IMG/VR virus record: IMGVR_UViG_3300025289_000431
Span: 1-31,207 of that record
Source: a virus
Direction: 5' to 3' (one strand)
DNA length: 31,207 bases
The notes below the pieces were generated by a model. That model was not told where the DNA came from and did not search any database. It saw nothing but the letters and a program-made list of their open reading frames with translations. Numbering within the stretch: position 1 is the first letter of the stretch; every line of letters starts with the position of its first letter. Below, one piece after another: positions 23,124-30,583 of this stretch. The position numbers and the translations under genes are program-made.

Positions 23124-24129
23124 ATACTCGGGCTTCGTTCCAGTCGCTCGTGTGGCCCTGGAGGGCATGGATGAGCGCGAGCGCGCTCGCCGGGAAGAGG
23201 AGGCACGCGAAACAGCAAGTGGGCGCGCTCTTCAGGGGTACATGGCACAGGCTCAAGCCAAGGCTGACATTGATCGCCAGACGTCTGCCCGTGAGGGCGG
23301 CGAAGAGACTGCCGCGCTTAACGAGATTCTACGAGGCAATCCTGATCTCGCTCGTCGAGTAGCACCCACACGGATCACGACGTCTATGCCAGCACCTGGC
23401 GTCCAGGCGGAACATGAGCCTGCGACGACGGCGTTCACGCCATTTGAGCCACGCGGCATGGCTGGCGCAAAGTGGCTTGGAGAGATGGTCAGGGGGGCGC
23501 AAGCCCAGCAAAGCGCCGAACAGACTGCGCGCATCAAGCGGCGGGAAGCTACGACTGCCGCTATCTCAGACATGGAGACCTTCCTTGCGCCGCTCCAGCA
23601 GTACCGCCAGGGTATGGAAGAGTATGACCCACTGGGCGCGCGAGAGATTGACGTCTTCACTGGCATGTTTCGTGGTGCGCCAGAGCAGGGCGCGAAGCTG
23701 TTCCCGCAGATTGGTGGTTATCTCCAGAAGGCCATGCAGGGCCGCCAGCAGGCATCTCGGCTTACGTCCCAGCTAGGTAATGCTCGCCAGATTGCGACGG
23801 CAGCCAATACTACCCGAGAGAAGATCGCGAAGCTGATGGCTAACGTGCGCCGTGAGGGTTATGACGCCGCAGGGTTTAACAATCTCTTGCTTGACGCCGG
23901 GCGTCAGGCCAGCGATTTGAGCCGTGAAATCACTACGTTAGAGCGCGAGTATTCAATCTTTATCGTGACTGACTCGCCGCTTGCCCAGAAGGCCCGGGCA
24001 GAGATTGACGCACTCAAGCAGGCGCGCGGAGACGTTCAGCGCACTGTGGACGCTGCGCGTTCAGCCCTCCAGCGGTCGTCGGGGCCGGCAGCGCCACCTA
24101 AGGTCAAGTCGATCAAACGGATCGAATAA
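23110..24129 (+). CDS. Helical Ala/Gln/Arg-rich internal virion protein (339 aa)
   Basis: The frame could begin at a GTG at 23062, but the ATG at 23110 has AAGGAC about ten bases upstream and gives the more usual start, overlapping the previous gene by 14 bases. The product is almost wholly helical: charged at the start (DERERARREEEARETASGRA), with a Pro-rich linker around residues 90-115, then long helices (ARIKRREATTAAISDMETFL, REKIAKLMANVRREGYDAAG). Ejection proteins of short-tailed phages look like this. It is coupled by TAATG to the giant gene. Confidence 0.72.
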   Translation: MANGKYSGFVPVARVALEGMDERERARREEEARETASGRALQGYMAQAQAKADIDRQTSAREGGEETAALNEILRGNPDLARRVAPTRITTSMPAPGVQAEHEPATTAFTPFEPRGMAGAKWLGEMVRGAQAQQSAEQTARIKRREATTAAISDMETFLAPLQQYRQGMEEYDPLGAREIDVFTGMFRGAPEQGAKLFPQIGGYLQKAMQGRQQASRLTSQLGNARQIATAANTTREKIAKLMANVRREGYDAAGFNNLLLDAGRQASDLSREITTLEREYSIFIVTDSPLAQKARAEIDALKQARGDVQRTVDAARSALQRSSGPAAPPKVKSIKRIE

Positions 24130-27100
24130 TGCCAAAGTATCGCGTAGATACGGACGCCGGGGTTTACGAAGTTGAGCTTGACCGCGAGCCGCGCGACCAA
24201 GCTGAGCTCGAAGCCGCGCTGCGGGGCTATAAGCCGACTTCCCCTGTAGCGGCCCCAGGTGGCTCCAGGATCAACGATCGGCCTACACCCGCCACCCCCC
24301 TAGCGGCCCCCATCAAAACTACGCCTGGCGACCCCTCTGTGCGCCTCTCAGAGCGTATGCAAAGAGAGGTCGCAGGGCTCGTAACGCCACCGCCCAAAGT
24401 CTACCCTCCAGAGCCCGCGGGTGCGCGCCCGCCAAGACTCGGGCCCGGGTCATTCCTCACCTCTCGTACGTACGGGCCAATGCCCGAGATGGACGCTGAG
24501 ACGTGGAAGCGCGCAAGTGAGATTGACCAACAGAACGTCAAGGATCTCGCGGAGTTGGAAGCGTTAGGCACGGACATCTCCGGTGTCTCCGAGAAGAAAG
24601 AGCCACCTCGCCCCGGGCTGATGATGCGTATCCTGGACTTGGCACTACGCCCCAATTATGCTATCGCTGGCGCTGCCATGGCTGCATTCAAAGATCCCAG
24701 CACGCCTGGGAGCGAGTTTGCTGGCGCCTGGCGCGGGCTGACCGGTCAAGAACAATACAACTTTGGAGACGTTCTCAAAGAAGCTGGGCTACCAGAACTG
24801 GGGTCTATCCAAGTCAACCCATACTACGACGACCCTGATCGTGCTCGGCGTGATCCACGCATGCATATGTCATATGGGGAGCCCACAACCTTAGCGACGG
24901 GCCGGGGGGTCTTAGGGTTCGCTATGGATGTCGGGCTCGACCCGCTGACATACACCACCGTTGGCGCAAGCCGCAGCGCCATCGAGCTTGGGGCCAAGAT
25001 GACCCTTCGCCCTGATCGTATCTTGCTGCCGCGTGTCTGGCTCAACGACGCTGGCAAGGCTGAGCTGGTTAGGCAGATCGCGCGGGCAAAAGCTAACGGC
25101 GCGCAAGGATTGACCGCGCGCGCTATCGCTGAGGCGAACCTCCAGGTGCGTATTCGCGCAGGTCAGGGCGGCGACCTCATTGATGCCAATGCGGTACGCT
25201 TCGCGGGAAAGGCGATCCCCGGAAGCAAGCAAGCCATTGCTGCTATAGAGCGCGGGTGGGAGAAATCGCTCCACAAACTGGAGCAAGCTCTCGGCTATAC
25301 CAAGAAGGGTGAAAGCCGACTGACGACCTTGCGCCAAATCTTCCAGCGTGACGCCGCTGTAGCACACTACCTACCATACATCGAGGACAAGAACGGCTTC
25401 ATCAACTCGTACCACGGCGTCAAGGCTAACATCCTCGACGAGGAAGCCGATCTTGCGCGGATGGCGACCGGCCCGCTGGACGACGTAGCGCGCGAACGGA
25501 TCACGTATGCTGTCGAGCGATCCCAACGCGGTGGCATAGACCAGCTCGCGCTTGACCGCCCGGATTTGGCAGCAATTGCGCGTTACATAGACGCCTCTCA
25601 AAAGAACATGCGGCAGATGGAGATTAGCGCTGGCCTAGCAACAACCATGCGTAGTGAGTATATGCGCCATCTGTGGAAGAATCCTCGCGTCGAGCCGCTT
25701 ACGGGGCTGGGATCGGGAATGACATCTCCAGGCATGCGCGAAAATCTACAGCGCACCTACGACACGATTGAAGAGGGGATGAAGGCTGGCCTGGAGCCCA
25801 TCACGAAGGATGCCTTCCAGCTATTCGCCCAGCGTCGCCTTGCTCACGAGCGTGTGTTCCTTGCGAGAGAGTTCTTGGAGTCTACAGTTCAGAAGTATGG
25901 GTTCACGAAGACCGAAGGGCACGTCTGGAATTCTGCTGTAGCGGATCTTGCTCGTGGTAATCCACTCAGCACGCTCCAGCAGGCTGCTATTGCCAAAGGC
26001 CATAAGATCGGGCTAGGCGCCCGTTGGATGGACGAAGACCTCGTGACCATTGGTAAGATCCGGGGCTTGGAGCAATTCAAGGACCTCATGATCCCACGCG
26101 CGATTGCTCGGGATATCAATTCCTCGCTCGGCATGTACACGGAGCCGGGCGTCCAAGGTGGCTTGCAGATTCTCCTAACCGGCTACGACCAGATGCTCAA
26201 CATGACCAAGCGGGCGTTGACCATCTTTTGGCCAAGCTTCCATGCGCGGAACTACACGACCAATGTTGTCAATAGCGCGCTCGATATTGGGTTAGTCGCT
26301 TTGAATGGGCCCCGCCGAGTTGAAGCGTGGCAAATCCTCTTGGGCAAACAGGGCGAGTTCGTCACCCAGCTTGGTGAACGCTACACATTCGACCACCTTC
26401 GCGAGCTGGCAACTTCCCACGGCGTCCTTGGTGAGTTTAGAGGCAAACTGGAGATCATGTCGTCAACCAAGCGTGAGATCGAGCGTGTCACGTCAAGTAA
26501 TCCGCTGACACAGTTCTCCCGCGGTGCTGAGCATTTTGGCAGCAAGGTTGAGGACGAAGCGCGCATGTTTCTCTGGCTCACCTACCTGCGGCGTGGCTAT
26601 GGCCCCGATGAAGCCGCACGGAGGGTCAACAAGTTCCTCTTTGACTACGACATGTTGTCGCCCGTTGAGCGCGGGTTGCTGCGGCGCGCCATTCCATTCT
26701 ATACGTTCATGCGCCATAACCTACCCCTCCAAGCCAAAGCCGTCATTGCGCGCCCCGGCTACCAGGCGTTTCTCGGTAAGGTGTTCGCCGCACGTGGCGA
26801 CGTGCCACCTGAGGATCTCCAGTACCTCCCAGAGTATGTCAACTCAGGTCTCGCGTTGCCGCTGGGGCGCACACCAAATGGGGAACCACTCTACTTTGTT
26901 GGTCTCGGGCTGCCAATGGAAGACCTGAACCGTATTCTCCCGGGTGCGCATGGTGAGAAGTCCTACCGTGCAGCGCTGGTGAACAACTGGATGTGGAGCG
27001 CCGCCCCGATGATCCGCGGCGCGCTGTCACTTGCCTTCCAGTGGAACATCCAAATGGGCGAGCCGCTCGATCCCCGATCGAAGATCAGTGAAGCCTATGG

Positions 27101-27449
27101 CGATTGGGTTGACAAGATGCCCACACTGCTCCAAGAGATGGTGGGCTTCAAGAAGACATATGATCGGCGCGGCAGGCCAATCTACGTCATGAACACGGCA
27201 GCCGTCGTTGGGCTCCAGTCATTCTTCCTGTCGCGAGTGTATACGCAGTCAGGCAAGTTCCTGCAGCCAGGCACGCCCTGGGGTGCTGCTGCCATGAAGG
27301 GCTTCACAGGCTGGGAGATTGCCCCGCAGGACATCTCCGGTACTCGTGTAACACGCGAAGCCAAGACTGCTATAGAGCGGCAGGAGCAAATCCGCAGGCT
27401 TAAAGGCGAACAGAAGCGTGAGCTGCTCTTTGGTGGGGAGACTAAATAA
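24129..27449 (+). CDS. Large internal virion (ejection) protein, 1106 aa
   Basis: The longest gene here. Residues 1-34 form a small beta-alpha module (MPKYRVDTDAGVYEVEL), then a Pro-rich linker to ~110. The rest is mainly helical. Two segments recall a group of large phage structural proteins: TIFWPSFHARNYTTNVVNS (about residue 697) and RAIPFYTFMRHNLPLQ (about 853). Similar 'PxFHxRN' and 'PFYTxxRxNxP' motifs recur in large virion proteins; this is from memory. No tape-measure repeats, transglycosylase motif or RNA-polymerase motif was found. Likely ejected into the cell with the DNA. It ends in TAATG, coupled to the PurD-like gene. Confidence 0.75.
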   Translation: MPKYRVDTDAGVYEVELDREPRDQAELEAALRGYKPTSPVAAPGGSRINDRPTPATPLAAPIKTTPGDPSVRLSERMQREVAGLVTPPPKVYPPEPAGARPPRLGPGSFLTSRTYGPMPEMDAETWKRASEIDQQNVKDLAELEALGTDISGVSEKKEPPRPGLMMRILDLALRPNYAIAGAAMAAFKDPSTPGSEFAGAWRGLTGQEQYNFGDVLKEAGLPELGSIQVNPYYDDPDRARRDPRMHMSYGEPTTLATGRGVLGFAMDVGLDPLTYTTVGASRSAIELGAKMTLRPDRILLPRVWLNDAGKAELVRQIARAKANGAQGLTARAIAEANLQVRIRAGQGGDLIDANAVRFAGKAIPGSKQAIAAIERGWEKSLHKLEQALGYTKKGESRLTTLRQIFQRDAAVAHYLPYIEDKNGFINSYHGVKANILDEEADLARMATGPLDDVARERITYAVERSQRGGIDQLALDRPDLAAIARYIDASQKNMRQMEISAGLATTMRSEYMRHLWKNPRVEPLTGLGSGMTSPGMRENLQRTYDTIEEGMKAGLEPITKDAFQLFAQRRLAHERVFLAREFLESTVQKYGFTKTEGHVWNSAVADLARGNPLSTLQQAAIAKGHKIGLGARWMDEDLVTIGKIRGLEQFKDLMIPRAIARDINSSLGMYTEPGVQGGLQILLTGYDQMLNMTKRALTIFWPSFHARNYTTNVVNSALDIGLVALNGPRRVEAWQILLGKQGEFVTQLGERYTFDHLRELATSHGVLGEFRGKLEIMSSTKREIERVTSSNPLTQFSRGAEHFGSKVEDEARMFLWLTYLRRGYGPDEAARRVNKFLFDYDMLSPVERGLLRRAIPFYTFMRHNLPLQAKAVIARPGYQAFLGKVFAARGDVPPEDLQYLPEYVNSGLALPLGRTPNGEPLYFVGLGLPMEDLNRILPGAHGEKSYRAALVNNWMWSAAPMIRGALSLAFQWNIQMGEPLDPRSKISEAYGDWVDKMPTLLQEMVGFKKTYDRRGRPIYVMNTAAVVGLQSFFLSRVYTQSGKFLQPGTPWGAAAMKGFTGWEIAPQDISGTRVTREAKTAIERQEQIRRLKGEQKRELLFGGETK

Positions 27450-28051
27450 TGAAGATTCTGTGGATTAGCCCACGCGGCGACGGTGCGGAGATTGCGGGGC
27501 GTATTCTCCGCACGGGCCACCAGCTTGTCCTCTACGGTGAAGGCGCCGGGATGCCGCTCGTCCGCCAGGCCGACTTATGGGCGTTTGCTCGCGTTACTGA
27601 TCTGGCGGTCGTTGATAGTAGCTTTGAAGTGGTCCGTAATAAGCGCTCATGGGTTCCCCACCGTGACGCGCTGTTCTTCGAGGAGCTGCGCCGCAAGCAT
27701 CACTTTGTGGCGCTGGGACCGACACCTACTGTCGACTTGCTTGTCGGCGACCGTCGCTACCTCCGCAAGTGGTGTCGGACGCTTGGAATACCATATGCAC
27801 CCGAGACTCCAGACGGCACTGAACCGTGGTCGTCAGGCGCATGGTTCCGTAAGAATGACGTGATCCCGCCGGGGCCATACTTGCAAGAGTGGGTGCCGCT
27901 CTTCAAGTCTATCGGCTTCAGGGGTTGGTTTGCGTTACACGGCTACATTGGTGAGGACGCCCCGGTCGTTACAGCGTGCTCGTCAAGCTGGCCACCGGAG
28001 AGTATCCCAGAGGGCAGGGAAGCAGAGTTCCTGCTAGAAATGGTCACCTGA
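27449..28051 (+). CDS. PurD-like (GAR synthetase-like) truncated ATP-grasp protein
   Basis: 200 residues starting on the previous stop. The N-terminus MKILWISPRGDGAEIAGRIL looks like the nucleotide-binding start of phosphoribosylamine-glycine ligase relatives. The segment VALGPTPTVDLLVGDRRYLRKW (87-108), then GIPYAPE, parallels the PurD stretch GPxxxxxxLExSKxFxKxxxxxxGIPTA. A typical PurD is about 420 residues. Here the ATP-grasp is very short, the usual K-P lysine strand is not clear, and only PGPYLQEWVP and a GWFALHGYI segment may be its remains. Full GAR synthetase activity is therefore doubtful. Phages encode related short PurD-like proteins of unknown role. Confidence 0.6.
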   Translation: MKILWISPRGDGAEIAGRILRTGHQLVLYGEGAGMPLVRQADLWAFARVTDLAVVDSSFEVVRNKRSWVPHRDALFFEELRRKHHFVALGPTPTVDLLVGDRRYLRKWCRTLGIPYAPETPDGTEPWSSGAWFRKNDVIPPGPYLQEWVPLFKSIGFRGWFALHGYIGEDAPVVTACSSSWPPESIPEGREAEFLLEMVT

Positions 28052-28052
28052 G

Positions 28053-28217
28053 ATGGTCACAGCAGTCGTGCTCCTGAAAATCTCTGAATTGTGGGGCGGT
28101 AAGTTTGTGAGCATCCTTCTGTTCCAGACGTTGGATGCGTGCAACGCGGCCCTTGACACGCTCGTCAAGTACCAGATTAACCACGAAGTCTTGCAAGCAT
28201 GTCGCGCGGTGCTATAA
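28053..28217 (+). CDS. Small hypothetical protein (54 aa)
   Basis: An ATG at 28053 lies one base after the previous stop, and the TAA at 28215-28217 overlaps the next ATG. The sequence is moderately hydrophobic (MVTAVVLLKISELWGGKFVS ILLFQTL), with Leu/Val clusters, and has three Cys-poor helical segments. One membrane helix is possible at residues 15-25, but charges (K9, K17) make this weak. It is the first of three very small genes before the lysis genes. Confidence 0.55.
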   Translation: MVTAVVLLKISELWGGKFVSILLFQTLDACNAALDTLVKYQINHEVLQACRAVL

Positions 28218-28218
28218 T
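28191..28218 (+). promoter_or_regulatory. Possible sigma-70-type promoter before lysis genes
   Basis: A perfect TATAAT at 28213-28218 has TTGCAA (4 of 6 to the -35 consensus) 16 bases upstream at 28191-28196. It lies over the stop/start junction of two small genes, so the TATAATG may simply arise from the CTATAATG junction. If real, it would start a transcript for the lysis cassette. Confidence 0.3.
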
Positions 28219-28366
28219 GGGACTCCTCGAAACCATCGTCCTTGGCTCGTATCTGTATACCACAGCGTTCTGCGCGGCCATTTACAGACTTCTGACCCGT
28301 AACCATGTAAAGCATATCGATGACCGCTTGACAAAGGTTGAAAAGCATCTTCACTTGAGGGACTAA
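28217..28366 (+). CDS. Single-span membrane protein, holin candidate (49 aa)
   Basis: Starts on the previous stop. Residues 3-24 (LLETIVLGSYLYTTAFCAAIY) are a good membrane helix with few charges. The remainder is a highly charged helix (RNHVKHIDDRLTKVEKHLHLRD). One membrane helix with a charged tail fits small holins or antiholins and also spanin-like or assembly factors. It lies just upstream of the peptidase gene. The pairing with an M15-type peptidase nearby supports a lysis role, but there is no diagnostic motif. Confidence 0.6.
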   Translation: MGLLETIVLGSYLYTTAFCAAIYRLLTRNHVKHIDDRLTKVEKHLHLRD

Positions 28367-28368
28367 CC

Positions 28369-28524
28369 ATGCTGGCGCTGCTCGTGATCCTAGGGATGCG
28401 CTTCACGAAGATGAACGAGACACATAAAGCGGCCTGGCATAGCGTGCATGCGTTCTTTGCGCTTGGGGAGCTCGTGTACCACGGAACGCTCGCTATTTCA
28501 GACTACTTAGACAGGAGAACGTAG
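28369..28524 (+). CDS. Small membrane-associated protein, lysis candidate (51 aa)
   Basis: ATG two bases after the previous stop. It begins with a short hydrophobic run (MLALLVILGM), then a charged segment (RFTKMNETHK), and has a second hydrophobic part (AFFALGELVYHGTLAISDYL). This could be two short or one and a half membrane helices, as in small two-span holins. It ends RRT; its stop is one base before the DUF1353 start. Assignment to lysis is by position and hydrophobicity only. Confidence 0.55.
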   Translation: MLALLVILGMRFTKMNETHKAAWHSVHAFFALGELVYHGTLAISDYLDRRT

Positions 28525-28525
28525 C

Positions 28526-28996
28526 ATGGCAGTCTTCTATACGAGCCTGGAAGTCAAGAAGATTGGCACGACGAAAGACGCGCGCCCGATCTGGCAACTC
28601 ACCAAGCCGCTCCATTATGGAAGCGATGTCCTTGGCGGGCGTCTCATCGTGCCGCGTGGCTTCCAGACCGACTGCGCGTCGGTGCCCCGGATACCGCTGG
28701 CGTATCTGCTTACCGGCGACACAGCGCATGAAGCTGCGGTGATCCACGATTGGCTCTACAAGACCAATGGCGTAACGCGGGCACAAGCAGATAGCGTCTT
28801 CTACGAGGCTATTGTGACTCTTGGCGAGCCGCGCTGGCGGGCGTGGCTCATGTGGTCGGCGGTGCGTGCTGGGGGCTGGAAGCAGTGGAGGGAATACCGC
28901 AATGCTGAGTCTGAAGCCGGGCGTCCGAATATTGGGGTTGACACCACAGATCGTCCTCGCAGCAACGATAGTCGCGAGCGTCTACCAGAAGCATAA
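28526..28996 (+). CDS. DUF1353 family protein
   Basis: 156 residues starting eight bases after AGGAG. The family signature is clear: GFQTDCASVPRIP (residues 45-57), EAAVIHDWLYK (69-79) and AQADSVFYEAIV (86-97), followed by AVRAGGWKQW. DUF1353 proteins (PF07087) are common in phages near lysis genes. Their activity is not established; conserved Asp and His residues (here D49, H74, D75, D89) suggest a metal-dependent enzyme, but this is inference. The C-terminus beyond residue 126 is charged and overlaps the peptidase gene by 95 bases. Confidence 0.82.
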   Translation: MAVFYTSLEVKKIGTTKDARPIWQLTKPLHYGSDVLGGRLIVPRGFQTDCASVPRIPLAYLLTGDTAHEAAVIHDWLYKTNGVTRAQADSVFYEAIVTLGEPRWRAWLMWSAVRAGGWKQWREYRNAESEAGRPNIGVDTTDRPRSNDSRERLPEA

Positions 28997-29234
28997 CCGC
29001 GACTGTGTCATCACCGTTAGCATCGAGGGCGGCCACATGTCAGGCTCAGAACACTATGTGGGCAATGCCCTGGATTTCAGGCTGAATGACGTCATGCCGT
29101 CGACACTCCGTAGCGTGATCGTGGCAGACGTCAAAACGGCGCTTGGCGAAGACTTCGACGTCCTCCACGAGGACCCAGCATCGGACAACGAGCACCTACA
29201 CGTTGAATATGACCCAAAGAGGTCCTACTCATGA
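28902..29234 (+). CDS. M15-type peptidase, endolysin candidate
   Basis: The frame continues upstream to 28821, but the ATG at 28902 has GGAGG ten bases before it and the family's usual N-terminus (GVRILGLTPQIVLA), so it is chosen. The 110-residue product has the M15 signature S-x-H-x-x-G-x-A-x-D (SEHYVGNALD; H51, D58) and a final E-x-x-H (EHLH; E97, H100). These bind zinc and supply the catalytic glutamate of D-Ala-D-Ala-type peptidases. It probably cleaves peptidoglycan at lysis. It starts inside the DUF1353 gene and ends overlapping the next gene by four bases (ATGA). Confidence 0.82.
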   Translation: MLSLKPGVRILGLTPQIVLAATIVASVYQKHNRDCVITVSIEGGHMSGSEHYVGNALDFRLNDVMPSTLRSVIVADVKTALGEDFDVLHEDPASDNEHLHVEYDPKRSYS

Positions 29235-29530
29235 AGATCAACCGGACGTATCTCGGGAAGTATGTCGAGCTGACGTGGAGAGACCCCGGTGAGGCGCGGC
29301 AGTCCATTCCAAACTACCGTGATCGCCCACGAGGGCTAGGCTGCCTGGCGACGTGGCGGGAGCGGGGGATCATCATTGACATTACGGATGGAGTCGTTCA
29401 GCTAGAGCACTCTCATGCAACGGGAGCGCCGCTGCTGAAGCAGGATGATGAAATCGTCTGTACCTTTGTACCGGAGGACCTGGTAGAGAGCGTCGTAGTC
29501 TATGAACCCGTAAAGGAGGGCAACTCATGA
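29231..29530 (+). CDS. Hypothetical protein after the endolysin (99 aa)
   Basis: Joined to the peptidase gene by ATGA. A small beta-rich, charged protein (YVELTWRDPGE, IIIDITDGVVQLEHSH, IVCTFVPEDLVESVVVYEP) with no membrane segment or signal peptide. Its stop overlaps the start of the exported protein (ATGA). Possibly a small beta-barrel fold; no family recognised. Confidence 0.7.
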   Translation: MKINRTYLGKYVELTWRDPGEARQSIPNYRDRPRGLGCLATWRERGIIIDITDGVVQLEHSHATGAPLLKQDDEIVCTFVPEDLVESVVVYEPVKEGNS

Positions 29531-29949
29531 AGCGTGGTATGATCGCAGGACTTCTCGTTCTGCTGACGAGCGCGGCCGCGTTTGCTATCGACGTCCCATT
29601 CCCATTCAAGACGTTCAGCGGGTCAACTGAGTATGCTCAGGGGGCACAGCTGGCGACGTGTGGTGAGGGTAAAGAGCTGTTTCTCGTCCGTCTAGCGTTG
29701 GCGCCAGACGCTTGGGCGTATCTCGCGGAGATAACGTCAGGACGGATCATGGTGTTCTATTACAAGGGTGATATCGAGGGTGCCCCACCGGATGCGGTTG
29801 GCGTGGGTCGGGTTGATATGGTCACCGAAGGCCAGCATGACGTGTTTCCCAGCCTTACGTGGTATACCCTTGACGAGGCCAAGGCACGGTGGGCAAGCCC
29901 ATGTAGCTATCTCTTCGTTACTTTAGCAGCGACAGACAGGTCCTTATAG
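29527..29949 (+). CDS. Exported protein, last gene of the plus-strand operon
   Basis: 140 residues with a textbook signal peptide: KR start, hydrophobic core (GMIAGLLVLLTSAAA) and an AFA-type cleavage site near residue 20. There is no lipobox, so it is probably secreted to the periplasm or outside rather than lipidated. The mature part is mixed beta with two Cys (C45 and C126) that could form a disulphide. GGAGG lies about seven bases upstream. Roles such as an envelope modifier, superinfection-exclusion or spanin-like factor are conceivable but unproven. Its end overlaps the convergent minus-strand gene by 43 bases. Confidence 0.72.
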   Translation: MKRGMIAGLLVLLTSAAAFAIDVPFPFKTFSGSTEYAQGAQLATCGEGKELFLVRLALAPDAWAYLAEITSGRIMVFYYKGDIEGAPPDAVGVGRVDMVTEGQHDVFPSLTWYTLDEAKARWASPCSYLFVTLAATDRSL

Positions 29950-30188
29950 CACGCCTCGTGGAACCAACTCACCCGGGGAACATCAGAAGTCTTGATCTTG
30001 TATACCCAAACCACTCGCCCGCAGTGCGCACAAGTCTCTGCTAGTCCCGCGAGTACCGCTTCAGCGAGTGCGTCAGCGTTGGGGATCACATCATAGGCGA
30101 GGGCCATCTCGTCTCCATGCATGACTCCAATGTCCGTCATTGCCTGGAACTGGAGGACTGGAGGGGCTATTCCTACCGCTGTGGCCAT
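29907..30188 (-). CDS. Small zinc-binding protein (93 aa)
   Basis: The frame runs back to 30329, but the ATG at 30188 has AGGAG seven bases upstream on the minus strand and is chosen. C53-x2-C56 and H77-x2-C80 (CAHCG, then WFHEAC) form a likely zinc site. The N-terminal half is Ala/Asp/Met-rich. Small zinc-binding proteins in phage early regions often bind DNA or host proteins; here that is inference. Its start lies within the upstream gene and its end overlaps the convergent exported-protein gene. Confidence 0.65.
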   Translation of the reverse strand: MATAVGIAPPVLQFQAMTDIGVMHGDEMALAYDVIPNADALAEAVLAGLAETCAHCGRVVWVYKIKTSDVPRVSWFHEACYKDLSVAAKVTKR

Positions 30189-30354
30189 GTTTCTGCTCCT
30201 GGTAGAAGGTTCGCGTAGCAGCAGCAAGCGCGGCCAGCTCGCCAATCGGGCACGTGAGACAGCGGTTGTTGCGCCACGCTGCCGTGAGCTTCGCTTCGAT
30301 CTCAATGAGGGCTTGCTCGATAGTGTCAATCGCTGTTGGCACGATAACTGCCAT
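30091..30354 (-). CDS. Small helical protein with a CX2C motif (87 aa)
   Basis: Starts within the end of the upstream gene (overlap 29 bases) at ATG 30354. The first ~55 residues look coding: an amphipathic helix (IDTIEQALIEIEAKLTAAWR), then CLTCPIGELAALAAATRTFY. The last third is Ser/Pro/Arg-rich and overlaps the next gene by 98 bases in another frame, so the true product may be needed only for its first part. No strong ribosome-binding site (only CGGG next to the ATG). It probably relies on coupling to the upstream gene. Confidence 0.5.
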   Translation of the reverse strand: MAVIVPTAIDTIEQALIEIEAKLTAAWRNNRCLTCPIGELAALAAATRTFYQEQKHGHSGRNSPSSPPVPGNDGHWSHAWRRDGPRL

Positions 30355-30583
30355 CCCGATTTAGGATATCACGTAGGGTCTGATTAAGGCGCCAAGCCCA
30401 TTCATGTTCACATAAGTCTCCACGCGCATGCCCAAAGTGCCCCTCCCCAAGACATGAGGAACAGTGTAGAAAGGCCGTACTAATCCGTGGTGCCGATCCA
30501 CAAAACGCGCACGGTTTCCCCGCAAGCACCCACTCGTGTACCCTCTCGTTTGTTACTGCTACTACCTGCCCCTTCGCGCTCAT
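30326..30583 (-). CDS. Zinc-ribbon small protein (85 aa)
   Basis: The ATG at 30583 overlaps the upstream stop (ATGA) and is preferred to a GTG at 30610. C25-x2-C28 and C41-x2-C44 (CAFCG, HCSSC), with a His just before the second pair, form a CX2C-X12-CX2C zinc ribbon. A second Cys/His group (GHARGDLCEHEW) may add a site. A helix follows. This is probably a nucleic-acid-binding or regulatory early protein; no named family recognised. Confidence 0.7.
   Translation of the reverse strand: MSAKGQVVAVTNERVHEWVLAGKPCAFCGSAPRISTAFLHCSSCLGEGHFGHARGDLCEHEWAWRLNQTLRDILNRDGSYRANSD

Noticed and set aside
24129-27449. Tape-measure protein or virion RNA polymerase
   Set aside because: No tape-measure-like repeats, no tail tube or sheath genes nearby and no recognisable polymerase motifs; a large internal virion protein fits better.
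28153-28158. Perfect TTGACA inside the 54-codon gene
   Set aside because: No acceptable -10 is found 15-19 bases downstream (ATTAAC is poor), so it is not proposed as a promoter by itself.
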